Positions 8,810-17,311 of a stretch of DNA of 58,640 nt are shown piece after piece (positions within the stretch are counted from its first letter, which is position 1; each line of letters opens with the position of its first letter). Both the position numbers and the translations under genes were made by a program. The notes beneath the pieces were generated by a model. It did not search any database, had not been told where the DNA came from, and was given only the letters and a program-made list of their open reading frames with translations. The stretch comes from an uncultured Bartonella sp. (GTDB taxonomy: Bacteria > Pseudomonadota > Alphaproteobacteria > Rhizobiales > Rhizobiaceae). The stretch is from positions 1 to 58,640 of the forward strand of contig NZ_CALYQK010000007.1 in assembly GCF_945285465.1 (NCBI RefSeq), read 5' to 3'.

Positions 8810-10201
8810 ATGGCAAAAACGCGCACCCAGTTTATCTGTCAAAATTGTGGCACTGTCTATTCCCGATGGACCGGAAAATGCGATGCTTGTGGAGAATGGA
8901 ACACGATCGTCGAAGAAGGTTCAAATGGCGGTATCGGTGGCGGCCCGACAAAAACGAACCGCAAAGGACGCATTATTGCCCTTACCTCGTTGTCCGGTGC
9001 TATTGACGATGCACCACGCATTCAGTCGGGAATTGCCGAGCTTGATCGCGTTACCGGAGGCGGTTTTGTGCGCGGCTCCGCTTTGCTTGTCGGCGGCGAC
9101 CCGGGCATTGGCAAATCAACGCTTCTCACCCAGGCAGCTGCCACTTTGGCGCGTAAAGGCTATCGAGTCGTCTATGTCTCCGGCGAAGAAGCCGTGGCGC
9201 AAATCAGGCTTCGCGCCCAACGCCTCGATGCGGCTGATACATCTGTCGAATTAGCCGCTGAAACCAATGTTGAAGATATTCTTGCAACACTGAACGAGAC
9301 GAAAAGTCCCGACCTCGTAATTATAGATTCAATACAGACATTATGGTCGGATTCGATTGATTCAACGCCAGGCACGGTTACACAGGTCAGAACCGGTGCG
9401 CAAGCAATGATCCGGTTTGCCAAAAAAAGCGGTGCCGCCGTTGTTCTTGTCGGCCATGTGACCAAAGACGGGCAAATTGCCGGTCCTCGCGTTGTCGAAC
9501 ATATGGTCGATGGTGTGCTTTATTTCGAAGGTGAAGGCGGACATCAATATCGTATTCTACGCACCGTGAAAAACCGTTTTGGCCCGACCGACGAGATTGG
9601 TGTTTTCGAGATGTCTGACCGGGGACTACAAGAAGTCAACAATCCCTCAGAGCTGTTTCTCGGTGAACGAAACAGCAAGGCACCCGGGGCGGCGGTATTT
9701 GCCGGCATGGAAGGAACACGACCGATTCTTGTTGAAATACAAGCCTTGGTTGCCCCTTCTTCGCTCGGCACCCCCAGACGTGCAGTCGTGGGCTGGGACA
9801 GCAACCGTCTATCAATGATTCTCGCAGTTTTAGAAGCCCATTGTGGTGTTCGCTTCGGCCAACATGATGTTTATCTTAACGTTGCCGGTGGTTACCGCAT
9901 TTCCGAACCGGCTGCCGATCTTGCCGTTGCCGCTGCACTTGTTTCTTCGCTCGCCGGAATAGCATTGCCGGCAAATTACGTATTTTTCGGCGAAGTCAGC
10001 CTTTCGGGAGCGGTGCGTTCTGTTTCCCATTGCGGGCAAAGGTTGAAAGAAGCCGAAAAACTCGGATTTAAAGGAGCCGTTCAACCGACAGGAACCAGCG
10101 AAACTGTCAAGTCAGCGTCTTTCCGGCAAAGGAGTTTTGCCGATTTGCCTGAACTTGTTGCGGCAATTGCCTCGGGGAAAAAACACGGTTCCCATGCCTG
10201 A
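8810..10201 (+). CDS. radA: DNA repair protein RadA
   Basis: Branch-migration helicase that assists RecA in homologous recombination. The 463-residue protein has the N-terminal four-cysteine zinc finger (Cys10, 13, 24, 27), Walker A GGDPGIGKST (95-104), the RadA-specific KNRFG motif, and a C-terminal Lon-protease-like domain. It starts 5 bp after dnaB and probably shares its promoter. Confidence 0.97.
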   Translation: MAKTRTQFICQNCGTVYSRWTGKCDACGEWNTIVEEGSNGGIGGGPTKTNRKGRIIALTSLSGAIDDAPRIQSGIAELDRVTGGGFVRGSALLVGGDPGIGKSTLLTQAAATLARKGYRVVYVSGEEAVAQIRLRAQRLDAADTSVELAAETNVEDILATLNETKSPDLVIIDSIQTLWSDSIDSTPGTVTQVRTGAQAMIRFAKKSGAAVVLVGHVTKDGQIAGPRVVEHMVDGVLYFEGEGGHQYRILRTVKNRFGPTDEIGVFEMSDRGLQEVNNPSELFLGERNSKAPGAAVFAGMEGTRPILVEIQALVAPSSLGTPRRAVVGWDSNRLSMILAVLEAHCGVRFGQHDVYLNVAGGYRISEPAADLAVAAALVSSLAGIALPANYVFFGEVSLSGAVRSVSHCGQRLKEAEKLGFKGAVQPTGTSETVKSASFRQRSFADLPELVAAIASGKKHGSHA

Positions 10202-10347
10202 CAAAAACGGGCTTATGAACAAAACAATGCGTTAGTACTTTAAAAATCAGGCAAATGTTGTTATTGGTTAGCCAAACGGACATTGAAGACGTAGAAACGA
10301 CACTTTAACATGTTTTGCCGATTGATGCGTAATTTAAGGACAAGCTG

Positions 10348-10926
10348 ATGTTTTTGACAGCCCTTGACGGTCTGGTTATTGTTGTAATCCTTTTTTCGGC
10401 CTTTCTTGCTATGGTGCGTGGTTTTTCACGTGAAGTTTTGTCTTTGGCATCATGGATTATTGCTGCTTTGGCGGCAATTTTTCTCTATAAAAATATTCTG
10501 CCCTTTGTCGAAACCTATCTTTCCAATAAAACGGTAGCGTTAATCGCCAGTTTGGCGATTATTTTTATTGTTGTTTTCATCATCGTTTCTGTCATAACAA
10601 TGAAGATTGCCGATGTCATTATCGATAGCCGTATTGGTGCTCTTGACCGTACGATAGGATTTGTTTTTGGTGTTGTTCGCGGTCTTTTCATCATGGTTAT
10701 AGCTATGCTGCTCATCAACCAGCTTATAAAACCGGACGAACAGGCTCCATGGCTGAAAGACGCCAAATCGAAGCCAATGCTTGATTCTTTAAGCACAAAA
10801 ATATGGGATTTGTTACCAAAAGATCCTGATTGGATTTTCGATAAAGCTTCAAGTTTTCTCAAAAAAGATGAAGCGGGCAATAGTGAAAATAGTAGCGGAG
10901 AAAATCCCGCACAAGCGGGTGATTAG
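10348..10926 (+). CDS. cvpA: CvpA family membrane protein
   Basis: 192-residue inner-membrane protein with four hydrophobic spans in the first ~125 residues, the ARGFSREVLSLASWI-like opening (here MVRGFSREVLSLASW) and a conserved DRTIGFVFGVVRGLFIM segment. The C-terminal tail is hydrophilic. CvpA was named for colicin V production, but the family is widespread and often sits upstream of purF, as here (57 bp away), which supports the call. The molecular role is not settled. Confidence 0.9.
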   Translation: MFLTALDGLVIVVILFSAFLAMVRGFSREVLSLASWIIAALAAIFLYKNILPFVETYLSNKTVALIASLAIIFIVVFIIVSVITMKIADVIIDSRIGALDRTIGFVFGVVRGLFIMVIAMLLINQLIKPDEQAPWLKDAKSKPMLDSLSTKIWDLLPKDPDWIFDKASSFLKKDEAGNSENSSGENPAQAGD

Positions 10927-10983
10927 ATGAGGCACCGACAATTCATTTTTTGTACTGACAAACGTTCTTAATATCTCTGCAGG

Positions 10984-12498
10984 ATGGCTAATATGACAAT
11001 GGCTAATATGACAAAAGAGGTCTCTTCTCAACAAAGTTTTTCTCTTGACGACGATACATTGCACGAGGAATGCGGGGTTTTTGGAATTTTAGGACACAAT
11101 GATGCGGCAACATTAACAGCTCTCGGTCTTCATGCATTGCAGCATCGCGGACAGGAAGCAGCCGGAATAGTGTCTTATGATGGAACAATATTTCATCAAG
11201 AAAAACATATGGGACTTGTAGGTGACCATTATACCAATCCACAGACTTTAGCCAATCTTCCCGGTGACAGGGCAATTGGCCACACACGTTATTCGACAAC
11301 CGGCGAAACAGCGTTACGCAATGTTCAGCCGCTTTTTGCCGAACTTGAAGTAGGCGGTATAGCTATTGCCCATAATGGCAATCTCACCAACGGGCTGACA
11401 TTGCGCCGCCAACTCATCGCTTCCGGGGCTATTTGTCAATCAACTTCCGATTCAGAAGTTGTTCTTCACCTTATTGCGCGTTCGCGTCATGTTTCATCAT
11501 CAGAGCGGTTTGTTGACGCCATTCACCAGATCGAAGGTGGTTTTGCTATGATCGCTCTTACCCGCTCGAAGCTGATTGCTGCCCGCGACCCGGTGGGTAT
11601 CAGACCACTCGTCATGGGAGAGCTTGATGGCAAACCGATTTTCTGTTCCGAAACATGTGCACTTGATATTATCGGTGCCAAATATATCCGTGATGTTGAA
11701 AATGGCGAGGTGATTATTTGCCAACTCCAGAAAAATGGCGAAATCACGATCAAAAGCATTAAGCCAAAATCTCCCAAACCAGAAAAGCTGTGCCTTTTTG
11801 AATATGTCTATTTTGCCCGTCCCGATTCCATCATCGGTGGCCGCAGCGTTTATAATGCGCGCAAAAATATGGGCATTTATCTGGCAAAAGAAGCTCCTTG
11901 TGATGCCGATGTCATTGTACCGGTTCCCGACGGCGGCACGCCGGCAGCAATAGGATATGCCCAACAAAGCGGAATTCCCTTTGAACTTGGTATTATTCGT
12001 AACCATTACATCGGGCGGACATTTATTGAGCCGACACAACAAATTCGTGCTTTTGGTGTCAAGCTCAAACATTCGGCAAACCGCCCGGTAATCGAAGGAA
12101 AACGCGTCGCATTGGTTGACGATTCGATTGTGCGAGGCACAACATCAATCAAAATTGTCCAGATGTTGCGCGATGCGGGTGCGAGGGAAGTTCATATCCG
12201 TGTTGCAAGTCCGATGATCTATTATCCCGATTTTTATGGCATCGATACGCCCGAGGCGGCAAAACTGTTGGCCAATCAATATCCAGATTTGCAATCCATG
12301 TGTAACTTTATTGGCGCCGATTCACTCCAATTCCTGTCGCTTGACGGCCTTTACATGGCTGTTGGTGGATCGGTGCGAAATAATGATGATCCGCAATTTA
12401 CCGACCATTATTTTTCGGGCAATTATCCGACGCGCCTCGTCGATCAGGAAAATACCAATAAGGTACATAAATTATCCGTTTTAAGCTGTAGCCGCTAA
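10984..12498 (+). CDS. purF: Amidophosphoribosyltransferase PurF
   Basis: First committed step of purine synthesis: PRPP plus glutamine to phosphoribosylamine. The 504-residue protein has an Ntn-type glutaminase domain whose nucleophile should be Cys30 (ECGVFG) after removal of a short propeptide, and a phosphoribosyltransferase domain with the PRPP loop VALVDDSIVRGTTS. The first ten codons are an exact tandem duplication of a 15-bp unit (ATGGCTAATATGACA twice), so initiation could occur at either ATG; both lie in the propeptide. Its stop overlaps the next gene's start by one base. Confidence 0.96.
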   Translation: MANMTMANMTKEVSSQQSFSLDDDTLHEECGVFGILGHNDAATLTALGLHALQHRGQEAAGIVSYDGTIFHQEKHMGLVGDHYTNPQTLANLPGDRAIGHTRYSTTGETALRNVQPLFAELEVGGIAIAHNGNLTNGLTLRRQLIASGAICQSTSDSEVVLHLIARSRHVSSSERFVDAIHQIEGGFAMIALTRSKLIAARDPVGIRPLVMGELDGKPIFCSETCALDIIGAKYIRDVENGEVIICQLQKNGEITIKSIKPKSPKPEKLCLFEYVYFARPDSIIGGRSVYNARKNMGIYLAKEAPCDADVIVPVPDGGTPAAIGYAQQSGIPFELGIIRNHYIGRTFIEPTQQIRAFGVKLKHSANRPVIEGKRVALVDDSIVRGTTSIKIVQMLRDAGAREVHIRVASPMIYYPDFYGIDTPEAAKLLANQYPDLQSMCNFIGADSLQFLSLDGLYMAVGGSVRNNDDPQFTDHYFSGNYPTRLVDQENTNKVHKLSVLSCSR

Positions 12499-13250
12499 TG
12501 CAATTATCTTCATCATTCGATTTAACCGGCCGCATTGCACTCGTAACAGGCGCTTCACGCGGAATTGGCTATCATCTGTCGCTGGAACTCGCCAAACGCG
12601 GTGCTCACATTATTGCCGTTGCCCGCACTGTTGGCGGTCTGGAAGAACTTGATGACGAAATTGTCAAATGTGGATCAAGCACCACTTTAGTCCCGCTCGA
12701 TCTTCATGATATGGATGCAATTGACCGTCTTGGCAATGCAATTCATCAACGTTGGCAGAAACTCGACATATTGGTGGCCAATGCCGGAGTGCTTGGAACG
12801 ATCGCCCCTGTTGCCCATGTCGAAGCAAAAACATTTGAAGATGTTTTCAAAATTAATGTGGTCAGTCAGTGGCGGCTGATTCGTACGGTAGAACCCCTTA
12901 TGCGGCAATCAGATTGCGCCAGAGCCATTCTTGTTTCATCCGGCATTGTTCATAAACCGCGGGCATTCTGGGGCACATATGCCGCATCGAAAGCCGCTTT
13001 TGAAGTTCTGGGGCGTTGTTGGGCCGACGAACTGAAAAACACCACGGTCAAAGTAAATATGGCCAGCCCCGGAGCAACACGCACGGCCATGCGTGCGCAA
13101 GCTATGCCCGGAGAAGATCCGGAAACCTTGCCAACAGCACAAGAAATAGCGCAAAAAATTGCAATTCTTGCCTCTCCCGAACTAGCCAAGACAGGCGGCT
13201 TTTTTGATGCACGCAAAAACCGGTTTCTTGACTATCATATTCGCGACTAA
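12498..13250 (+). CDS. SDR family NAD(P)-dependent oxidoreductase
   Basis: 250-residue short-chain dehydrogenase with cofactor motif TGASRGIG near residue 17, NAG, a catalytic Ser in LVSSG, and YAASK as the YxxxK active site. The substrate cannot be read from sequence. It is coupled to purF through a TAATG overlap, a pairing seen in other Rhizobiales, so it probably belongs to the cvpA-purF-SDR unit. No terminator is visible after it. Confidence 0.9.
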   Translation: MQLSSSFDLTGRIALVTGASRGIGYHLSLELAKRGAHIIAVARTVGGLEELDDEIVKCGSSTTLVPLDLHDMDAIDRLGNAIHQRWQKLDILVANAGVLGTIAPVAHVEAKTFEDVFKINVVSQWRLIRTVEPLMRQSDCARAILVSSGIVHKPRAFWGTYAASKAAFEVLGRCWADELKNTTVKVNMASPGATRTAMRAQAMPGEDPETLPTAQEIAQKIAILASPELAKTGGFFDARKNRFLDYHIRD

Positions 13251-13578
13251 TCACGTTATTTTTTGATTTTTCTGTGACACAATATTAAGTTGGCGGTTTC
13301 TGTCAAAACTATGCGTCAAAAATCAACAAACAATTATTTCAAACAATCGGACTCATCAACAAAGTCGCTGATTTTATTTTAGTTAAGATTGACGGACAGA
13401 CGCTACGATAAGCCGTAATGAACTGATTTGAATGTCCCATAAGCGTGGATTCTTCAATGTCAAAAAACATAATTGCAACGGAAAAAGACGGTTGCCCGCT
13501 TATGCATCTGAATGACGGCTTGTCTTTGCATTGTTTGGCACTCCTTTGACAGATGCGCTGATGCAATTTGTTCAGCTA
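13251..13578. other. Left edge of accessory island, no gene seen
   Basis: Between the SDR stop and the left direct repeat there is no supportable gene. Short frames on both strands resemble nothing and the sequence is AT-rich. It marks the change from housekeeping genes to the repeat-flanked island. Confidence 0.5.
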
Positions 13579-13581
13579 ATG

Positions 13582-13794
13582 GAAGTGTCAGCAGTTCTTT
13601 GCAAAATAATGATCAAAAACCTTGATTCCGGTTTGTATAATGGTTTTGGCGATAAGACAAAGTTACAAATATCAAACTGTCGTCACTCTTTAAACGGTGT
13701 TCATTGGGTTTTGGTGTGTCGTGCGCGAATACTCGGCATGTGATGCGATGGTGGTTTTGGTTTTAATGAGAACAGCAGGATAAAACGAGATCAA
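13582..13794. repeat. Left copy (A) of a ~213-bp direct repeat
   Basis: Matches 16689-16904 in the same orientation at about 89% (about 20 substitutions and three single-base gaps by eye). The longest exact shared block is about 32 bp. The two copies bracket the HD/YwgA-like gene pair with 2.9 kb between them. A 54-codon frame (ATG 13579, stop 13741-13743) runs through it and has an equivalent in copy B. Confidence 0.9.
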
Positions 13795-14172
13795 TTAAAT
13801 AAATTCTTTCGTTGTGTCTTTCGTGAGACGACAGTTGCTAAATAGTCCTGACATGTGGATACGCCCCATAAACGAGGAAAATCAGACAGAACAGTCGTGC
13901 AGTAATAACGAGAAAAAACTCTCAGCATAAGCTGAAAAACCAGTTGATCCATACAAACAACAAAAACTACATTTTTTAAGAGCTTAAAAGTAAATCCGAC
14001 GGCTGGAATCGTCACCCCTGTTACATCGGGCGATCGCATATATCTTAAATGAGAAAAGCAGGTGCGTTGTTCAAAAGCACCGAATGTATCGTTCTTTAGG
14101 TTGTTATCCGAAATTCAATATTGTTTACATTTTAGGATTTTATAACAAAATAAGACGGATATTGTCAGAAAC
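13795..14172. other. Non-coding stretch inside the repeat-flanked island
   Basis: About 380 AT-rich bases downstream of the minus-strand gene pair. No plausible gene, clear terminator or promoter was found. Confidence 0.4.
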
Positions 14173-14697
14173 TTAGTTTAGATCAGGCAATGACTGAGAA
14201 ACACTAAACTTCCTAAATTCATCATACAACTCTTTTGCTCTTTGCAATCTATCTGCGTCCGCCTTTTCTGGCTTGCGGCGTGCTGTTTCTTTCCACGGAT
14301 CGCTAATCCCTTCTTTCGACAGAAAAACTGCTGTCGCGGTCAACTCTAACTCAATAGCATCTGAATTAGCAGCGAAGCTAACAAATTGATTTATTGAAGC
14401 ATCCTTATGTTTAGCTACATCATTATCCTGATTTATTGTTTTATAAATTGAATACACCCCTCCCCAATTTGCGACTTTTTCTTCTTCGCCAATAAAATCC
14501 AATAATGCTGCTTCTTTGGCAGCATGTGCTAGCTCGTCACTGTATGGGCAATAATGTTTATAAACAAAAGAAAATTCATCCTCTAGACCCATTGCAGTCA
14601 GAAGATATACGATTTTTTGAAATCTCGTGCGGCCGACAATTTCGCCACCAGCATAACAGACGATTTCAGCAATCCTTTTATATCTTTCATCGGACAT
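14173..14697 (-). CDS. YwgA-like small protein paired with the HD phosphohydrolase
   Basis: 174-residue soluble protein. Its N-terminal half (GRTRFQKIVYLL, then FVYKHYCPYSDEL) has the 'R-x-x-x-QK-hydrophobic-YLL ... F-x-Y-x-x-x-x-PYS-x-x-L' pattern that I associate with YwgA of Bacillus and with DUF4065/Panacea-like proteins, a winged-helix-like fold. The C-terminal half is acidic and basic, without a known motif. Its start overlaps the end of the HD gene by 11 bp, so it is translationally coupled and probably acts with it. YwgA is encoded next to the HD protein YwfO in Bacillus, the same pairing as here; that memory-based comparison needs a profile search. Role as regulator or antitoxin-like partner is inference. 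Confidence 0.6.
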   Translation of the reverse strand: MSDERYKRIAEIVCYAGGEIVGRTRFQKIVYLLTAMGLEDEFSFVYKHYCPYSDELAHAAKEAALLDFIGEEEKVANWGGVYSIYKTINQDNDVAKHKDASINQFVSFAANSDAIELELTATAVFLSKEGISDPWKETARRKPEKADADRLQRAKELYDEFRKFSVSQSLPDLN

Positions 14698-15979
14698 TTT
14701 TAATCTCCTGCGCTACTATTGTTTCCACAGCTTTTCTTGCATCAACTTCATCTTTATCCGTATAAACACGTAGCAACTTATACGTTTTCAATGCTGAAAC
14801 AACATTAGAGCGTTCCTTTAAATCAACAAGTTCACCCGTCTCTGTTTTGATATTGATACGATCTAAAGGCCCTTTTGATTCAATTCCGGACTTGTACGGA
14901 TTTCTTTCAACATTGTCGATTAAAATTTTACGACAATCTTTTTCATTTTCATTTTTCCAATCCTTTATTTTCACTTGAATTGCAACGCAACATCTGTCAA
15001 CCTTTTCCAATAATTCATCTTCACCGACATTCTGAAGCTTAAACGCGCGAATAACCTCAATGCGGACATCATAACACTTAAATAATTGGCGTCTTTTCAA
15101 CCGGGATGCGAAATTTGCAATTAATTTATCTTGTGCTTCTGATAACAAACTTAAAGCACCCCATACAACACTATCATCAATATCGAGTAAGGTTTCTATG
15201 TTACCTTGATTTTTTGCAAATTTTATTAGGGGATGGTTCTTGGGTAACCCAATTTCTTTTAAACTGTTTTGATTTGCCAAAGTTACAAGCCGTGTTAGTA
15301 ATTCAACAAAATTTTTTTCCGCTCCGCGCGTTGCTTTATGAAAATAAACCGTAGGATATAATTGAAATAGTCCCAAGACATATGCCTCGGCAGCCGGTAT
15401 CGCCTTTGGACCTAAAACAAATGTTTCTACTGTTCCTGTCGGCTGTTCATCAACTCCGATATTCACACTAGCAACTTCAAAATTTGCTATATGCCACGGA
15501 AAATCAATAGCGGCATGTTGGGTTCCGGTCATCAAACGATCTCGTCGAATATAGTCCAGTCGATCACCATCAAATTGACTAGAAACTACGGCGTGTTGTA
15601 AGGTCTTAACACCATTTTCATTTATTATATCTGCAACATCGTTTACAAAGCCCGATCCCAGCCTTTTGTTTAACACTTCTGCAATAATGCTATTTCTTAT
15701 AAGCTCGTCGCTTACATCTTCATGACTAGCAAGTTTAATGTTAAGCCGTTTTCCGACCTTTTCAAATGCATGACTAAATGCGCCATGTCCAACATCATGA
15801 ACTAAAGCAGCAACTAAAGCTCGATTTTCTATAGAAGGATGCTCATCCTGCGTATGTCTACGAATTATATGCATCAACTGACGCGCAGTATGAAAAACGC
15901 CTAAACTATGAGCAAAACGGAAATGTGTCGCGCCCGGATAAACTAAGTCGGAAAAGCCTAACTGCTTTACCCTTCGCAA
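14687..15979 (-). CDS. HD-superfamily (SAMHD1/YwfO-like) phosphohydrolase, N-terminus cut by an amber codon
   Basis: The open frame from a TTG (15979) gives 430 residues of COG1078-type HD protein. It shows KQLG, the VYPGATHFRFAHSLGV block with the R...H pair, the HDVGHG metal centre, and FDGDRLDYIRRD with the last metal Asp. Relatives include dNTP triphosphohydrolases. The codons before the TTG, in frame, still encode the conserved RDPLHDLIEF and QTEPFQR segments, up to a TAG at 16076-16078; seven codons further up an ATG (16097-16099) opens MPQIKVV. So the ancestral gene ran from 16099 (470 codons plus stop) and an amber codon 8 now interrupts it. Either it is a pseudogene, or it starts at TTG and lacks the segment that in SAMHD1 forms the allosteric nucleotide site. 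All visible catalytic residues remain. Confidence 0.75.
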   Translation of the reverse strand: MRRVKQLGFSDLVYPGATHFRFAHSLGVFHTARQLMHIIRRHTQDEHPSIENRALVAALVHDVGHGAFSHAFEKVGKRLNIKLASHEDVSDELIRNSIIAEVLNKRLGSGFVNDVADIINENGVKTLQHAVVSSQFDGDRLDYIRRDRLMTGTQHAAIDFPWHIANFEVASVNIGVDEQPTGTVETFVLGPKAIPAAEAYVLGLFQLYPTVYFHKATRGAEKNFVELLTRLVTLANQNSLKEIGLPKNHPLIKFAKNQGNIETLLDIDDSVVWGALSLLSEAQDKLIANFASRLKRRQLFKCYDVRIEVIRAFKLQNVGEDELLEKVDRCCVAIQVKIKDWKNENEKDCRKILIDNVERNPYKSGIESKGPLDRINIKTETGELVDLKERSNVVSALKTYKLLRVYTDKDEVDARKAVETIVAQEIKNVR

Positions 15980-16099
15980 TCTTTGGAACGGCTCAGTCTG
16001 TATAACTTCCCAAAGGGTGGTTTCGAGTTCGCTGTTGTCGAACTCTATTAAATCATGAAGAGGATCGCGAACTCTCTAAACCACTTTGATCTGCGGCAT

Positions 16100-16682
16100 A
16101 CCATAGAAACTTTCTTAGAAAAAGATATAGAATCATTTTTATTATCATCAATAATACATCATAATTTTAAATAAATGTTAAGCTGAACGTTTCTTCACTA
16201 AATGTATATATTTAAACAATTACGCTAAAATGCAGATAATTTTCCCGTAAAATATATTAGTTAGAATTTTTATCCTGCTCCTTATCGCTATCTGACAAAT
16301 AGTCCTCTCATTGTGTGTTTTGGTCCGATTATTCCTAAGCTTATTCACTTAACAACCTAAGCTGACTAAATTTCAGTATAACGTTTTAATCAATTTGCTC
16401 TTGTTTTGTTATAACCACATCAACGGCATCCTACCCCAGACGAATGAGCCTTGCAGCCGTCCGTGTATCCTATCTTTCATTTTACTAATCACCCTATGAA
16501 AGACAAAATGCATTTTTGCCACAACGCTGCCATTAATTTTCCTCAAAACCACATCATTAGATATAATATTCGATCAAACTTTGATCTGTTTTATGGAGGT
16601 AGAGAAACATTTTTGCGCACTATTTTTATGTTTTGGGTTGCAAATGCATTTTTAAAATTCCAAAAGATGAAATGAAGAGAGC
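16100..16682. other. AT-rich gap upstream of the HD gene
   Basis: About 580 bases with no supportable gene. It should carry the promoter for the minus-strand HD/YwgA-like pair. A 74-codon plus-strand frame here (16451-16675) resembles nothing and is not called. Confidence 0.4.
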
Positions 16683-16688
16683 ATGAAT

Positions 16689-16904
16689 GAAGTGTCAGCA
16701 ACTCTTTGCAAGATAATGATCAAAAAAACCTTGCATTCCGGTTTGTATAATCGTTCCGGCGATAAGACAAAGTTACAAATATCAAACTGTCCTCACGTAT
16801 TAAATGGTGTTCATTGGATTTTGGTGTCCCGTGCGCGAATATTCGGCATGTGATGCGATGGTGGTTTTGGTTTTATTAAGAACAGCATGATAAAACGGGA
16901 GCAA
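16689..16904. repeat. Right copy (B) of the ~213-bp direct repeat
   Basis: Direct-repeat partner of 13582-13794. A 56-codon frame (ATG 16683, stop 16851-16853) parallels the 54-codon frame of copy A; the two-base and one-base insertions relative to A add to three, so the frame is kept. Most base differences change the amino acid, which argues against strong purifying selection on a protein. Confidence 0.9.
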
Positions 16905-17311
16905 AGATCAGGCTGCTTTTCTGCATTAGCCGATATTTTTACGTGGTCAGTGCTCTCGAGAGGAAAGTGAAAATTGTCGGTACCACAATTATCGGCGTCG
17001 CGCACCAGCATAATATTGAAGCAAAAAAAGTATAATGCCTGCAAGATAGCCGCACCATCGAAGGGGAAGCTGACAAACTTTGCGCAAGGTAATACCGCGG
17101 CGTTTGCTGGCGAATACGTTTGCAAAAGTAAAAATTGCTAACCGCAACCAAACCTATAAAGGTGATCTCACAGTTTGCGTCTTTGGTAACAATAACGAAT
17201 TATCACCCACACTCACCATGACATTATCGCCAATTATCAAACATTAGCATCAAAACCTATAACGCCAACGAAGTAAAATCCGATAGTACCCGAAAAACTA
17301 CCCACTTCCAG
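16905..17311. pseudogene. Possible decayed coding sequence of unknown family
   Basis: Between repeat B and pssA no intact gene is found. Plus-strand frames contain protein-like runs broken by stops and frame changes, such as NRNQTYKGDLTV followed by FGNNNELSPTLT near 17140-17225. The Asn/Thr-rich character recalls surface or autotransporter passenger fragments, but no family can be named, so this is a weak call. Confidence 0.3.

Noticed and set aside
11500-12072. 190-codon minus-strand frame inside purF
   Set aside because: Antisense shadow of a clear purF; composition unlike a real protein.
13251-17311. Insertion sequence or prophage as the source of the island
   Set aside because: No transposase, integrase, terminal inverted repeats or tRNA attachment site could be found; only direct repeats are seen.
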